NCBI GenBank assembly: GCA_913062815.1
Contig: CAJXWZ010000022.1
Coordinates: forward strand, 1 to 64,000
DNA from: an uncultured Colwellia sp.
GTDB lineage: Bacteria; Pseudomonadota; Gammaproteobacteria; Enterobacterales; Alteromonadaceae
Direction: 5' to 3'
DNA length: 64,000 bases
Position numbers and translations under genes: made by a program. Shown in pieces: positions 1-8,895 of the stretch (positions within the stretch are counted from its first letter, which is position 1; each line of letters opens with the position of its first letter). The notes beneath the pieces were generated by a model, which had not been told where the DNA came from, searched no databases, and worked only from the letters and a program-made list of their open reading frames with translations.

Positions 1-64
1 CTTCGGCGTCCACTAAGAACCATTCGCGTTGTACGCTTGCTGGTTTAGCTACAAAAGTTTTCAT
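1..64 (-). CDS. rplM: 50S ribosomal protein L13, 5' end only
   Basis: Only the first 21 codons are inside the window; the gene continues beyond base 1. The translated start [16 protein letters not shown] matches the conserved N-terminus of bacterial L13 (E. coli begins MKTFTAKPETVKRDWY). L13 is an early-assembling protein of the large ribosomal subunit and in gammaproteobacteria is normally followed by rpsI. The start is the ATG read from base 64. A strong promoter-like sequence near 252-280 would give a leader of about 180 nt, long enough for the autoregulation known for L13. Identity is secure despite the short fragment. Confidence 0.9.
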
Positions 65-251
65 TAAAAAACCCAATCTTATAAATGTTACTTAAATAAC
101 AGAACAAATTTTCACTTACTATATAGCAAAGTAAAATTGCCCTGTCCGTTAATAATAGACCACGCAATTACCCCTTCGAGTATCGAGCCTAACGCCTTAA
201 TCACCACAAAAAATAGTAGGAAAAAGACAGTTTGTAACGTAGGGAGCGCGG

Positions 252-280
252 ATTATACAGAATCTTTTTAAGAAGATCAC
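252..280 (-). promoter_or_regulatory. Candidate rplM promoter with GC-rich discriminator
   Basis: Read on the minus strand there is a perfect -10 TATAAT (252-257) followed directly by a CGCGCTCCC discriminator (about 242-250). The -35 is poor (GTGATC-like at a 17-bp spacer). A GC-rich discriminator after a consensus -10 is typical of stringently controlled ribosomal promoters in proteobacteria, which fits rplM. Seen: the motif. Inferred: the activity and the ppGpp/DksA response. Confidence 0.55.
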
Positions 281-401
281 CTGATTTTAGAATAAAAAGA
301 GTGATTAAAACGTTGGTAATTTTATATTGTTCTAAAACACTTAATTTATATACGAAAAAGCTTTATTAAAGTACGAAGTGCATCGTCAACAAAAAAAGCA
401 T

Positions 402-461
402 GAATATTTGCTTGCAAAAGCAACAAATAGCTAATTTTGCAGGCAAATATATTCTTTTTTT
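402..461. terminator. Long hairpin with T-runs on both sides, possible bidirectional terminator
   Basis: Arms at 402-419 and 435-454 are complementary over about 17 bp, with one G-T pair and a 2-nt insertion; the loop is 15 nt. Seven T follow on the plus strand (455-461), and a T-run also follows on the minus strand. No gene obviously ends here, so the transcript it would terminate is unknown. Confidence 0.45.
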
Positions 462-564
462 GCTTTTTACCTTTACAAGCACAACAAGTTGTTTATATTT
501 ATATGCAGCTTTTAGGTAAATGACTTTGTTTTGATTAGTCTGAATTAATATTTAAATATTATTT

Positions 565-604
565 AGGCAGCAAACGCCCAGTCAAATTGCTTTGGGGCCT
601 TTTT
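565..604 (+). terminator. Terminator-like hairpin upstream of the pilins
   Basis: GCCC at 576-579 can pair with GGGC at 595-598, and AGGC at 565-568 offers an alternative pairing with GCCT at 597-600. Five T follow immediately (600-604). The loop is about 15 nt, so the structure is modest. It is not next to the end of any visible gene. Confidence 0.35.
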
Positions 605-716
605 ATTAGAAAAGATACATAAAAGTTAATAGAGTGTTAAATTTATTTCTTGCTGTTAATTCAGTTTAGCCTTTAAGTAAATAACCTATTAAAAATATAA
701 AAAATCGCAACATTAT

Positions 717-745
717 TTTACATTTATAAAAATATGTCGCATATT
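717..745 (+). promoter_or_regulatory. Weak sigma-70 candidate promoter for the first pilin
   Basis: TTTACA (717-722), 17 bp, then CATATT (740-745), giving a leader of about 30 nt. The region is very AT-rich, so chance matches are easy. Confidence 0.3.
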
Positions 746-783
746 AACTACAGCCCCCGTAGAAATTGATGGAAATTATGACT

Positions 784-1215
784 ATGAAAAATATTAAAAA
801 CTTAAACGCAATGAACAAAGCCCAGAAAGGTTTTACCCTTATTGAATTAATGATCGTTGTTGCGATTATCGGTATTTTGGCGGCAGTTGCTTTACCTGCT
901 TATCAAACGTATACAAAACGAGCTGAGTTCTCTGAGGTAGTATTAGCGACCACTCCATTTAAATCTGCTTTTGAGATAGCAGCCCAAACAGGGAAATTCG
1001 CAGCAATTGGCGATGCTGACCATGGAACAAATGGTATTCCTGCAGCACCTGTTGCTAGTGGTGTAGTTGCTTCAGTTGCTATGGCTGATGGTGTAATTAC
1101 GGCGACAGGCACTGCAGATGTTGATGCCGCGACAGTAATATACACACCAAACGGCATCGTTGCACCTATCCAGTGGGAACAATCAGGTACATGCGTTTCT
1201 AGTGGTTTGTGTTAA
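784..1215 (+). CDS. pilA: Type IV major pilin (PilA-like), first of a tandem pair
   Basis: This is a type IVa prepilin of 143 aa. The prepilin peptidase site is clear: a short basic leader ending KG, then [20 protein letters not shown], with the invariant Glu at mature position 5 and a hydrophobic N-terminal helix that packs the pilus core. Two cysteines near the C-terminus (C-x5-C, GTC...GLC) should form the small D-loop disulfide. In-frame starts exist at 766 (TTG), 769, 778, 784 and 811. I chose 784 because a GGA lies 10 nt upstream, but 778 is equally possible. An ATG inside the leader (MNKAQKG) has no ribosome binding site. The gene ends at a strong terminator (1251-1278). Confidence 0.9.
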   Translation: MKNIKNLNAMNKAQKGFTLIELMIVVAIIGILAAVALPAYQTYTKRAEFSEVVLATTPFKSAFEIAAQTGKFAAIGDADHGTNGIPAAPVASGVVASVAMADGVITATGTADVDAATVIYTPNGIVAPIQWEQSGTCVSSGLC

Positions 1216-1250
1216 TTTGTAAATTATATATATGTTGTTCTAGATAATTT

Positions 1251-1278
1251 AAAAAGCTCCTTAACTGGAGCTTTTTTG
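1251..1278 (+). terminator. Rho-independent terminator after the first pilin
   Basis: AAAAGCTCC pairs with GGAGCTTTT across a 6-nt loop (TTAACT) and runs into a T-tract. It separates the highly expressed first pilin from the second one. Confidence 0.85.
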
Positions 1279-1364
1279 TTTATAGCGATTGACACAATAA
1301 GCACTTAATTTTCAATGATGTTACCTACATAGTTTGCGACTAAATAAGATATAGAGGGTTTACA

Positions 1365-1784
1365 ATGAAACAATATACTCAACTTGGTGCTCATAGGGGG
1401 TTTACTTTAATTGAGCTAATGATTGTAGTTGCCATTATTGGCATCTTAGCTGCCGTCGCAATCCCTGCTTATCGCGCTTACATACAAAAAGCTGCTTTTT
1501 CAGAAGTTATCCTTGCAACAACAAACTATACGCTAGCATTTGAAGTCGCAGCTCAGTCAGCTAGGTTCTCTTCTTTAACGGGTGTAAATACCGGAACCAA
1601 TGGGATACCTATTGCAGCGGGTGCCACAGGTGTTATAGCAAGTATAGCAATGACCAATGGTGTATTAACAGCAACGGGAACAGCGGAAGTGGGCTCCTAT
1701 ACTTACATTTTAACTCCCAATGGTATAACGGCCCCAATTCAATGGGCTGAATCTGGCACTTGTATAGCTGCAGGCATCTGCTAA
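1365..1784 (+). CDS. Type IV pilin, second of a tandem pair
   Basis: This 139-aa prepilin is a clear paralogue of the upstream pilin. It has the same N-terminal helix after a 12-residue leader ending RG, the same EVxLATT segment, and the same C-terminal pattern (TPNGI-APIQW then GTC-x4-IC). Glu5 is present. A GAGGG ribosome binding site lies 8 nt before the ATG. It probably derives from a local duplication and may be a minor or alternative subunit. The next gene, a pilin accessory protein, starts only 15 nt after its stop, so these two are likely one transcript. Confidence 0.88.
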   Translation: MKQYTQLGAHRGFTLIELMIVVAIIGILAAVAIPAYRAYIQKAAFSEVILATTNYTLAFEVAAQSARFSSLTGVNTGTNGIPIAAGATGVIASIAMTNGVLTATGTAEVGSYTYILTPNGITAPIQWAESGTCIAAGIC

Positions 1785-1799
1785 GTCATAATAGAAATA

Positions 1800-2474
1800 A
1801 TGGATAAATTGAAATTAAAGTTTTTTTGCTATCACTTAGCATTTAGCTCATTAATTGTTACTACTCTTTGCTTTGTATGTTTATTAATTTGGTTTCCTTC
1901 ACCTTTTTTAACACTTGATGGCACATGGGTTGCGCTTTTTATACTAGCAATTTGTGATATCATTATTGGCCCTCTTTTTACTATATTGTTAGTTTCATCA
2001 AAAAAATCGCCGAAAGAAAATGTGATAGATTTAGCCTTAATTTTAGTAATACAATTTTCTGCTTTAGGTTATGGGTTGTCACATATTACTCAAGAACGGC
2101 TATTCGCCCTGATTTATTTAAATGGTGCCTTTAGCCCTATACCTATTAAAGAAATTGAAAACTACAATCAAAGAACAGCGTTGTTACTCCCTAAATATCA
2201 AGGTATTTATTACGGAACTTCAACCCCTTCATTAACAACAATGAATAACGAAATTCCTTTATTATTTTCCACTGAAAACTATAAAGCTCTTTCGACTGAA
2301 GTTCTTGGTGACAGTGAATTCTTATATAATCAACTGCCTTTGAAAATACAAAGTACATATAGCGATGACTATATCTTTAAAGTACTACCCGGTAAGCAAG
2401 CAGTTGGGGTAGTAGTAATAGATCAAAAACTCAATATTAAAGATATAATTTTACTTAATGAAGATACTGATTGA
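1800..2474 (+). CDS. TfpX/TfpZ-type type IV pilin accessory membrane protein
   Basis: This 224-aa protein has three to four hydrophobic segments in its first 100 residues (about 10-32, 42-66, 76-96) and a periplasm-type C-terminal half. The pattern LIWFPSPFLTLDG..., then DIIIGPLFTILL, then a D...LILVIQFSALGYG segment is that of pilin accessory proteins (TfpX/TfpY/TfpZ, FimB). In Pseudomonas and Acinetobacter these lie directly after the pilin gene and help pilin stability or assembly. The position right after the second pilin supports the call. Family assignment is from recognised pattern, not a search. No strong ribosome binding site is seen, which suggests translational coupling. Confidence 0.72.
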   Translation: MDKLKLKFFCYHLAFSSLIVTTLCFVCLLIWFPSPFLTLDGTWVALFILAICDIIIGPLFTILLVSSKKSPKENVIDLALILVIQFSALGYGLSHITQERLFALIYLNGAFSPIPIKEIENYNQRTALLLPKYQGIYYGTSTPSLTTMNNEIPLLFSTENYKALSTEVLGDSEFLYNQLPLKIQSTYSDDYIFKVLPGKQAVGVVVIDQKLNIKDIILLNEDTD

Positions 2475-2592
2475 ACCTTTTATCTAACCTATCTAGTAGA
2501 AGTACATAATTTTTTTTCTTTTGTACTAAATTACGTTACACTAAAAATCAGTAAGTTCGTTGTTTTTATTCAAAAGGTTATGCTCAACAGTT

Positions 2593-4293
2593 ATGAAAGG
2601 AAATCATCAACAATCTAGTGTTTTATCTGCATTATCAAAAGAGCAACTAGTACCTTTAGCTAGCGTAGATGACATTTGTTCAGATTACGTAGGAAAAAAC
2701 AAACCTTTTATACGCTTTTTAGTTGAAGATAAAAATTTCGACGGCAGAAAAATCGCCGCTATTCTTTCGAATAAGTTTGGTTACCCAAATATTCAATTGA
2801 AAAATTTTGATACAACGCTAGTGCCTGAAGGTGTTCGTAACGAAAAATTAATTCACAAACACAATGCCTTGCCCTTATTTTTAAGAGGTAAAGTATTATT
2901 TGTGGCGATGTCAGATCCGACCAACCTCGATGCCCTAGAAGAAATTCAATTTAACACAGGCTTTAGCACTGAATTAGTGCTAACCGACGAACATGGTCTA
3001 CAAGATTGCATTGAGAAGGTACTCGAGGAAGAAAGTGATGCCCTTGATATTACCGATATTGATTCAGAAGAGCTATCAGGGTTAGAAGTTCAAGAAGAGA
3101 AAACAGAAGATGATGCTGGTAGTGGTGAAGACGATGCCCCTATTGTCGTCTTTATTAATAAGATTTTGCTTGATGCTATCAAAAAAGGCGCCTCTGATTT
3201 ACATTTTGAACCTTATGAAAAATCTTTTCGAATTCGTTTTCGTATTGATGGTATATTAACGGAAATAGCTAGGCCTCCTGTAAGCTTATCATCACGTATG
3301 GCGGCACGACTTAAGGTCATGTCAAGGCTTGATATTGCTGAACGCCGTGTGCCGCAAGATGGTCGAATCAAACTAGCCTTATCTAAGAAAAAAAGTATCG
3401 ATTTTCGTGTTAGTACCTTACCCACAATGTGGGGTGAAAAAATTGTTATGCGTATTTTAGACTCATCCAGTGCTATGTTAGGTATAGATATGCTTGGCTA
3501 TGAGGCAGAACAGAAGAAAATATATACCGAAGCCCTAGATCAACCTCAAGGCATGATTTTAGTCACTGGACCTACCGGCTCTGGTAAAACAGTATCTCTT
3601 TATACTGGGTTAAATATACTTAACACTGCTGAGCGTAATATTTCAACCGCAGAAGATCCGGTAGAAATAAACCTTGAAGGTATTAACCAGGTACAAATAA
3701 ATAATCGCGCCGGTTTAACCTTTCCTAGTGCTTTACGCTCTTTTCTAAGACAAGATCCAGATATTGTTATGGTCGGTGAAATACGTGATTTAGAAACTGC
3801 TGAAATAGCAATAAAAGCGGCACAAACAGGTCACTTAGTATTATCTACCTTACACACCAATTCTGCTGCAGAGACCCTAACTCGCCTACTCAACATGGGT
3901 GTGCCTGCTTATAATGTTGCCAGCTCCGTTAGCATTATAATTGCGCAGCGTTTAGCCAGACGTCTTTGCCCACAATGCAAAGAACATGAAGAATTGACTG
4001 AAATGCAACTAACCGAGCAAGGGTTTCCTGCTGATAAACTAGCTGAAATTAAATTGTTTAAAGCCGTAGGCTGCGAACAGTGTACTGGTGGTTATAAAGG
4101 CCGTGTTGGTATTTACGAAGTAATTAAGATTAGCGGTGAAATATCATCTATTATAATGGAAGGTGGTAACTCCCTTGATATTGCCAAGCAATGTCAAAAA
4201 GAAGGTTATAATAACTTGAGGCAATCAGGGCTAATAAAGGCTATGAATGGTATGACTAGCCTAAAAGAAATTAACCGCGTAACAAGTACGTAA
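2593..4293 (+). CDS. pilB: Type IV pilus assembly ATPase PilB
   Basis: This 566-aa cytoplasmic hexameric ATPase powers pilus extension. It has an N-terminal MshEN-like region (to about residue 150), then the catalytic domain with Walker A GPTGSGKT at 326-333, an Asp box, Walker [11 protein letters not shown], and a His box ([12 protein letters not shown]). The tetracysteine zinc motif of PilB/GspE ATPases is present (C459, C462, C494, C497). The frame is open back to a TTG at 2560, but the ATG at 2593 gives the usual family length. pilC follows 19 nt after the stop, so the two are cotranscribed. Confidence 0.93.
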   Translation: MKGNHQQSSVLSALSKEQLVPLASVDDICSDYVGKNKPFIRFLVEDKNFDGRKIAAILSNKFGYPNIQLKNFDTTLVPEGVRNEKLIHKHNALPLFLRGKVLFVAMSDPTNLDALEEIQFNTGFSTELVLTDEHGLQDCIEKVLEEESDALDITDIDSEELSGLEVQEEKTEDDAGSGEDDAPIVVFINKILLDAIKKGASDLHFEPYEKSFRIRFRIDGILTEIARPPVSLSSRMAARLKVMSRLDIAERRVPQDGRIKLALSKKKSIDFRVSTLPTMWGEKIVMRILDSSSAMLGIDMLGYEAEQKKIYTEALDQPQGMILVTGPTGSGKTVSLYTGLNILNTAERNISTAEDPVEINLEGINQVQINNRAGLTFPSALRSFLRQDPDIVMVGEIRDLETAEIAIKAAQTGHLVLSTLHTNSAAETLTRLLNMGVPAYNVASSVSIIIAQRLARRLCPQCKEHEELTEMQLTEQGFPADKLAEIKLFKAVGCEQCTGGYKGRVGIYEVIKISGEISSIIMEGGNSLDIAKQCQKEGYNNLRQSGLIKAMNGMTSLKEINRVTST

Positions 4294-4312
4294 CAATGAA
4301 TTAGGTGTATCT

Positions 4313-5560
4313 ATGGCGACAGCAGTAGCAAAGAAGAATGCCCCCAAAGTTAAAACATTAGATGTTTTTATCTGGCACGGAGTTAACCGAAAAGGTAAAA
4401 AAATTAATGGGGAGTTGTCTGCCAACAATATTATTGAATTAAAGGCCCAATTAAGAAAGCAAGGTATTACGCCGAGTAAAGTCAAAAAGAAAGGCAAACC
4501 TTTATTCGGTATGAGCGGGGACAAACCCATAGTCCCGGCAGATATTGCAGTAGTTTCACGTCAAATAGCAACAATGTTAGGCGCAGGTGTCCCATTAGTG
4601 CAAACCATTGAAATGATTGGTAAAGGGCACAGTAACGGTAATATGCAAAAGCTCTTGGGGGAAGTAGGTAATAAACTTTCATCAGGTATTCCATTATCAG
4701 ATTGTTTACGTGATCACCCAAGATATTTTGACGATTTATATTGTGATTTAGTTGCCTCTGGCGAGCAATCAGGCTCACTAGAAACAATTTACGATAGAAT
4801 AGCAACCTACAAAGAGAAAGCAGAAGCGCTTAAAGCAAAAATTAAAAAAGCCATGACCTATCCTATCGCCGTATTAGTTATCGCTGCTATAGTGACATCA
4901 GTATTGTTAATATTTGTTGTGCCTGTTTTTCAAGAGATATTTGCAGGTTTTGGCGCTGAATTACCCGGCTTTACTTTATTTGTCGTTGGCATATCTGAAT
5001 TCATGGTTGCGTATTGGTACCTTGGACTGGGAGCTATATTTGCTGTTGGATTCTTATTTAAACGCGCTCACAGAAATTCTCAAAAGTTTCGCGACCAAGT
5101 TGATAGGCAAATATTGAAACTACCTGTAATTGGTGATTTATTGCAAAAAGCAGCTGTTGCTCGTTATGCTCGAACCCTTTCAACAACTTTTGCTGCAGGT
5201 GTGCCACTAATAGACGCCCTTGAATCGGCTGCTGGTGCTTCTGGTAATGCCGTATTTAGAGACGCTATTTTAGAGGTGCGTGCTGAAGTGACTTCAGGCA
5301 TGCAAATGAACCTTGCCATGCGCAATGCCGATATTTTCCCGGACATGGTCATTCAAATGGTTGCTATTGGTGAAGAATCTGGGGCTGTTGATGATATGCT
5401 AGCAAAAGTAGCCAGTGTCTATGAAGCAGAAGTAGATAATGCCGTAGATAACTTAACCGCCCTACTAGAACCGATGATTATGGCTGTTCTGGGTGTCGTT
5501 ATTGGTGGTTTAATTATTGCTATGTACCTACCTATTTTCCAAATTGGTATGATAGTTTAA
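4313..5560 (+). CDS. pilC: Type IV pilus inner-membrane platform protein PilC
   Basis: PilC is the inner-membrane platform that couples PilB and PilT to pilin insertion. This 415-aa protein has two T2SSF domains (about 75-200 and 280-400), each with the ARQ/SRQIATML-GAGVPL and YARTLSTTFAAGVPLIDAL signatures, and three main membrane segments (about 178-205, 222-247 and near the C-terminus). Length is normal for the family. It lies between pilB and pilD, the classical pilBCD order, and is followed by a terminator-like hairpin. Confidence 0.93.
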   Translation: MATAVAKKNAPKVKTLDVFIWHGVNRKGKKINGELSANNIIELKAQLRKQGITPSKVKKKGKPLFGMSGDKPIVPADIAVVSRQIATMLGAGVPLVQTIEMIGKGHSNGNMQKLLGEVGNKLSSGIPLSDCLRDHPRYFDDLYCDLVASGEQSGSLETIYDRIATYKEKAEALKAKIKKAMTYPIAVLVIAAIVTSVLLIFVVPVFQEIFAGFGAELPGFTLFVVGISEFMVAYWYLGLGAIFAVGFLFKRAHRNSQKFRDQVDRQILKLPVIGDLLQKAAVARYARTLSTTFAAGVPLIDALESAAGASGNAVFRDAILEVRAEVTSGMQMNLAMRNADIFPDMVIQMVAIGEESGAVDDMLAKVASVYEAEVDNAVDNLTALLEPMIMAVLGVVIGGLIIAMYLPIFQIGMIV

Positions 5561-5603
5561 TATAGCGCTTCACTGAGTTCTTTTAACAAACCACGTTTAT
5601 TAA

Positions 5604-5639
5604 GAGTTCCTAAACCTAAGGGGGTTAGGAGCTTTTTTT
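5604..5639 (+). terminator. Terminator after pilC
   Basis: GTTCCTAAACC pairs imperfectly with GGTTAGGAGC and is followed by seven T. pilD begins only 36 nt further on, so this hairpin may attenuate rather than end transcription into pilD-coaE. Confidence 0.65.
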
Positions 5640-5675
5640 ACACTATTTTGTATTTCATCTTTTAATGAGCAGTTT

Positions 5676-6560
5676 ATGTTTGAACAATCCTTACTATATT
5701 TTCAACAATCCCCGGTGTCTTTTTATATTTTTGTAGTTGTATTTTCTTTGATGATTGGCAGCTTTTTAAATGTTGTCATCTATCGTTTACCTAAAATGAT
5801 GCATAATGCTTGGTACCTTGAATGCCGTGACTTTTTAGCTGATGAAGTTGCAAAGGTGCCCGCAAAACAAATTAAAGCGATTAATTTATCTAAACCAGAT
5901 TCTACCTGCCCAAAGTGTGGCCATAAAATTCGCTTTTATGAAAATATCCCTGTACTCAGCTGGGTATTGTTGAAAGGAAAATGTAGCCAGTGTAAAAGTA
6001 CTATCTCTATTCGATATCCATTTGTTGAAACGGCAACCGCATTTTTGAGTTTAATTGTAGCTGTTCAATTTGGCGCAACGATTGAAACGCTATTATTACT
6101 TTTATTGACATGGTCATTAATATGTTTAACGTTAATCGATTTCGATCATATGCTATTACCAGATCAAATCGTTATGCCCATTTTATGGTTAGGCATATTA
6201 GTTAATATTAAAGGGGGGTTTGTTCCGCTTGAAGACGCTGTAATTGGTGCTGCTATAGGTTACATGAGCCTATTTAGTGTTTTTTGGCTGTTTAAGTTAA
6301 TCACAGGTAAAGAAGGAATGGGGCATGGTGATTTCAAGTTATTTGCTTTATTTGGTGCTTGGATTGGCTGGCAATTACTCCCTATTCTTATTTTAATGGC
6401 CTCTGTCGTTGGTGCTGTTGTCGGCATTACCTTAATGCAATTCAAAAATCACTCCCGAGACCAAGCAATTCCCTTTGGGCCATATTTGGCAATTGCGGGT
6501 TGGATTACACTTTTATGGGGTGAAGGAATATGGTCTTGGTATCTATTACAAATAAGTTAG
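5676..6560 (+). CDS. pilD: Prepilin peptidase/N-methyltransferase PilD
   Basis: PilD cleaves the leader peptide of type IV prepilins and pseudopilins and methylates the new N-terminal Phe. This 294-aa membrane protein has the N-terminal SFLNVVIYRLP segment and the four-cysteine zinc site (C78, C81, C103, C106). The two catalytic aspartates of the TFPP family are D155 (in DFDHMLLPD) and D219 (in GMGHGDFKLF). Seven to eight hydrophobic helices follow the cytoplasmic loop. It would process both upstream pilins. coaE starts 12 nt after its stop, the common gammaproteobacterial order pilD-coaE. Confidence 0.94.
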   Translation: MFEQSLLYFQQSPVSFYIFVVVFSLMIGSFLNVVIYRLPKMMHNAWYLECRDFLADEVAKVPAKQIKAINLSKPDSTCPKCGHKIRFYENIPVLSWVLLKGKCSQCKSTISIRYPFVETATAFLSLIVAVQFGATIETLLLLLLTWSLICLTLIDFDHMLLPDQIVMPILWLGILVNIKGGFVPLEDAVIGAAIGYMSLFSVFWLFKLITGKEGMGHGDFKLFALFGAWIGWQLLPILILMASVVGAVVGITLMQFKNHSRDQAIPFGPYLAIAGWITLLWGEGIWSWYLLQIS

Positions 6561-6572
6561 TAGGTCAAAAAT

Positions 6573-7178
6573 ATGTCTAATTTTATAGTTGGCCTCACGG
6601 GTGGTATTGGTAGCGGAAAAACGACAGTAGCAAATCTATTTGCTGAGTTTGATGTGGCTATTATTGACGCTGATATCATTGCCCGAGCCGTGGTAGCCAA
6701 AGGCAGTAATGCCCTTACTTTTATCAGTAATTATTTTGGCGCCAAATTTATTCAAGCAGATGGACAATTAGACCGAGTACTGCTTCGCCAACAAATTTTT
6801 AGTAATGAAAAAGACAAAATTTGGCTAAACAACCTTTTACATCCACTTATTAGAGAGCAACTTATCTCACAAACCATCGAAGCTTCAAGCGATTATTGTA
6901 TCGTTGTTGCGCCACTTCTGATTGAAAACAAACTCACTGATTTAGTAAACCGAGTATTGGTTATCGACGTCTTCGAGGCAACCCAAATAGCACGAACCAC
7001 ATTAAGGGACAGTAATTCATCAAAGCAAGTGCAAGCGATTATCAATAGTCAAGTAAGCCGAAAAATTAGACAAGCTAGCGCAGATGATTTGATAAATAAT
7101 GACAAGCTATCTCTGGTTGAGTTAAAAAAATCTGTCTTGGCATTACACCAAAGATATCTGAATTTAGCAGCAGAATAA
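6573..7178 (+). CDS. coaE: Dephospho-CoA kinase
   Basis: CoaE catalyses the last step of coenzyme A synthesis, phosphorylating the ribose 3'-OH of dephospho-CoA with ATP in the cytoplasm. The protein is 201 aa with the P-loop GLTGGIGSGKTT at residues 8-19, then D-ADIIAR, LHPLIR and VVAPLLIE, all characteristic of the family. Length is typical. It is transcribed with pilD and precedes zapD and yacG, as in many gammaproteobacteria. Confidence 0.94.
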   Translation: MSNFIVGLTGGIGSGKTTVANLFAEFDVAIIDADIIARAVVAKGSNALTFISNYFGAKFIQADGQLDRVLLRQQIFSNEKDKIWLNNLLHPLIREQLISQTIEASSDYCIVVAPLLIENKLTDLVNRVLVIDVFEATQIARTTLRDSNSSKQVQAIINSQVSRKIRQASADDLINNDKLSLVELKKSVLALHQRYLNLAAE

Positions 7179-7296
7179 CAATTTAATTTACCTTTCAAAT
7201 TGTTTCTGAACAAAAATTAATCGATAAATAATTCGCCATTTTAATTTTCTATGGTTAATATACTAAAATTAAAGAAATTTATTCATAACGCCTTAC

Positions 7297-8043
7297 ATGA
7301 CAACGATATTATATGAACATCCGCTCAATGAGCGTATCCGCAATTATCTCAAACTTGAACAGTTATTTGTTCATGTCGATAGCTGTGCAATGTCTGATGT
7401 TTCTATCAATCATCAAGTCTTTTTTAATGCACTCTTTGCTATCCTCGACACCTTAGAACGCAGTGACGTCAGAGGGGAGTTAATTAAAGACTTAGAAAAA
7501 CTACAACAAAGCTTAGTGGTCTGGTCACAAGCCCCTAATATTGACACTAGCGCTCTGGACAAAAACTTGAAAGAAACGGTTAACTTGGTTAGTCAGCTAA
7601 AAGTAAATAGTCCAACTTGGTGTCAACTTAAAGACCATAAATTACTTGCTAGTCTAAAACAACGTTTTGCCATTCAAGGGGGAAACTCAAGTTTTGATTT
7701 ACCTCAATTACAATTTTGGCTTCACCAACCAAGTAGTATAATCAATAGTGACGTGAAGCAATGGTTAACTTTGCTTGATAACATCAAATTCTCTTTGGCA
7801 CTAATTTTAAAATTTATCCGTCAACGAGCTGAATTTGAATCCATAGAAACTGAAAGTGGTTTCTACCAAGATAATGGTGAAGGCCTTATGCTTTTGAGGA
7901 TTAAGGTCGCGCAAACTGCGCATTATTATCCTACAGTAAGTGGTAATAGATTTCGTTATTCAATTCGTTTTATGCTGCCGTGTGAGCAAAACGGTCGTAG
8001 ATACTCCAATCAATCAACCAGGTTTCAATTAGCACGCTGTTAA
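7297..8043 (+). CDS. zapD: Cell division protein ZapD
   Basis: ZapD binds the FtsZ C-terminal tail and bundles FtsZ filaments at midcell. This 248-aa protein starts YEHPLNERIRNYLKLEQLF, the conserved N-terminal helix of the ZapD (YacF) family, and retains the GGNSSFDLPQLQFWLHQP segment and the C-terminal beta-rich domain (YRFML-like end). The coaE-zapD-yacG order matches E. coli. The start ATG at 7297 has only a weak ribosome binding site. Confidence 0.92.
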   Translation: MTTILYEHPLNERIRNYLKLEQLFVHVDSCAMSDVSINHQVFFNALFAILDTLERSDVRGELIKDLEKLQQSLVVWSQAPNIDTSALDKNLKETVNLVSQLKVNSPTWCQLKDHKLLASLKQRFAIQGGNSSFDLPQLQFWLHQPSSIINSDVKQWLTLLDNIKFSLALILKFIRQRAEFESIETESGFYQDNGEGLMLLRIKVAQTAHYYPTVSGNRFRYSIRFMLPCEQNGRRYSNQSTRFQLARC

Positions 8044-8117
8044 TGCACTAAAGTCGCAAGCATACCAAGAATAATTAACGTATAATCACTCTATTAGTTC
8101 GTACAGAAGATTTAACC

Positions 8118-8354
8118 ATGCCTCTTAAAGTTTCCTGCCCCAACTGCGCTAAAGTAGTTACTTGGCAAGCCAGCAGTGAATTCCGCCCATTTTGCAGCAA
8201 ACGTTGTCAATTAATTGATTTAGGCGAATGGGCTGAAGAAAACCATAAAATCAGTCAATCCATTCAAGGTGCGACTCCCATTACTGAAGAAATGTTGGAT
8301 GCCATGGAGGATGAATTTTTGATGAATAATAAATTTTTTGTAGAGCCAGAATGA
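8118..8354 (+). CDS. yacG: DNA gyrase inhibitor/zinc protein YacG
   Basis: This small 78-aa zinc protein is known in E. coli to bind GyrB and inhibit gyrase. The four zinc ligands are visible as C7-x2-C10 and C26-x3-C30, followed by the signature IDLGEWA. The acidic C-terminus is also typical. It ends the plus-strand group; mutT on the opposite strand ends 8 nt further on, so the two converge closely. Confidence 0.92.
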   Translation: MPLKVSCPNCAKVVTWQASSEFRPFCSKRCQLIDLGEWAEENHKISQSIQGATPITEEMLDAMEDEFLMNNKFFVEPE

Positions 8355-8362
8355 AAACTCAG

Positions 8363-8788
8363 CTACAAGGTTTGAGATCTGAGCTTTGTAATAATAGCTT
8401 CATTGGCTTTTGGGAAATTTAGCTGTAACAACTCTTCAAGGGAAAACCAACCTTGACCCTGCCCTTCTTGCGCACTTGGTTCTCCTAAATAGTTATCAAC
8501 GATAAACACCTCTAAACATACCGTTTTATCTTCACCTTGCTCTTCAGCATAAGTATGATTTATTTTAGTCAACAAAGAGCAGGTTAAAACTTCAATATCT
8601 ATTTCTTCTTTAAGCTCTCTATACAGCGCTTGGGCAACAGTTTCGTCTTTTTCCACCTTACCACCAGGGAATTCCCACTTTCCGCCTTGGTGAGTATGTT
8701 GTAGTCGTTTGGTAAGAAAATACTGGGTTAGTTGCTGTTCGTTGGTGGAAATAATCACACCAACGGCGACATAAATAGTTTTTGACAT
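8363..8788 (-). CDS. mutT: 8-oxo-dGTP diphosphatase MutT (Nudix hydrolase)
   Basis: MutT removes oxidised dGTP from the nucleotide pool and so prevents A-to-C transversions. This protein of about 141 aa has a Nudix box starting GGKVEKDE, with RELKEE intact, so the metal-binding glutamates are kept. The usual Gly near the end of the box (EExG) is Asp here (EEID). An in-frame ATG at 8797 would add three residues; neither start has a clear ribosome binding site. The position after secA is the conserved gammaproteobacterial arrangement. Confidence 0.88.
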   Translation of the reverse strand: MSKTIYVAVGVIISTNEQQLTQYFLTKRLQHTHQGGKWEFPGGKVEKDETVAQALYRELKEEIDIEVLTCSLLTKINHTYAEEQGEDKTVCLEVFIVDNYLGEPSAQEGQGQGWFSLEELLQLNFPKANEAIITKLRSQTL

Positions 8789-8895
8789 AGGGTTCATTAA
8801 ACAGAATTGAGGAAGATCTATGAAAGTAAAAAGTATTAGTTAGTATACCAAGCTACATTTAGAAAGTGTAACTTGGCATATATTAACAAGGCGCT

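Larger units (their letters stand above)
65..783. other. 719-bp stretch without a protein gene between rplM and the first pilin
   Basis: No convincing protein gene is visible. The left part is the rplM leader and promoter. The middle holds a long hairpin flanked by T-runs (402-461) and a second terminator-like hairpin (565-604), so a small RNA or a vanished gene is possible between them. The right part is very AT-rich and holds the pilin promoter, for which a weak sigma-70 candidate exists at 717-745 (TTTACA, 17 bp, CATATT). I looked for a PilR-type sigma-54 site (TGGCAC-N5-TTGC) ahead of the pilin and did not find a good one. Confidence 0.6.
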
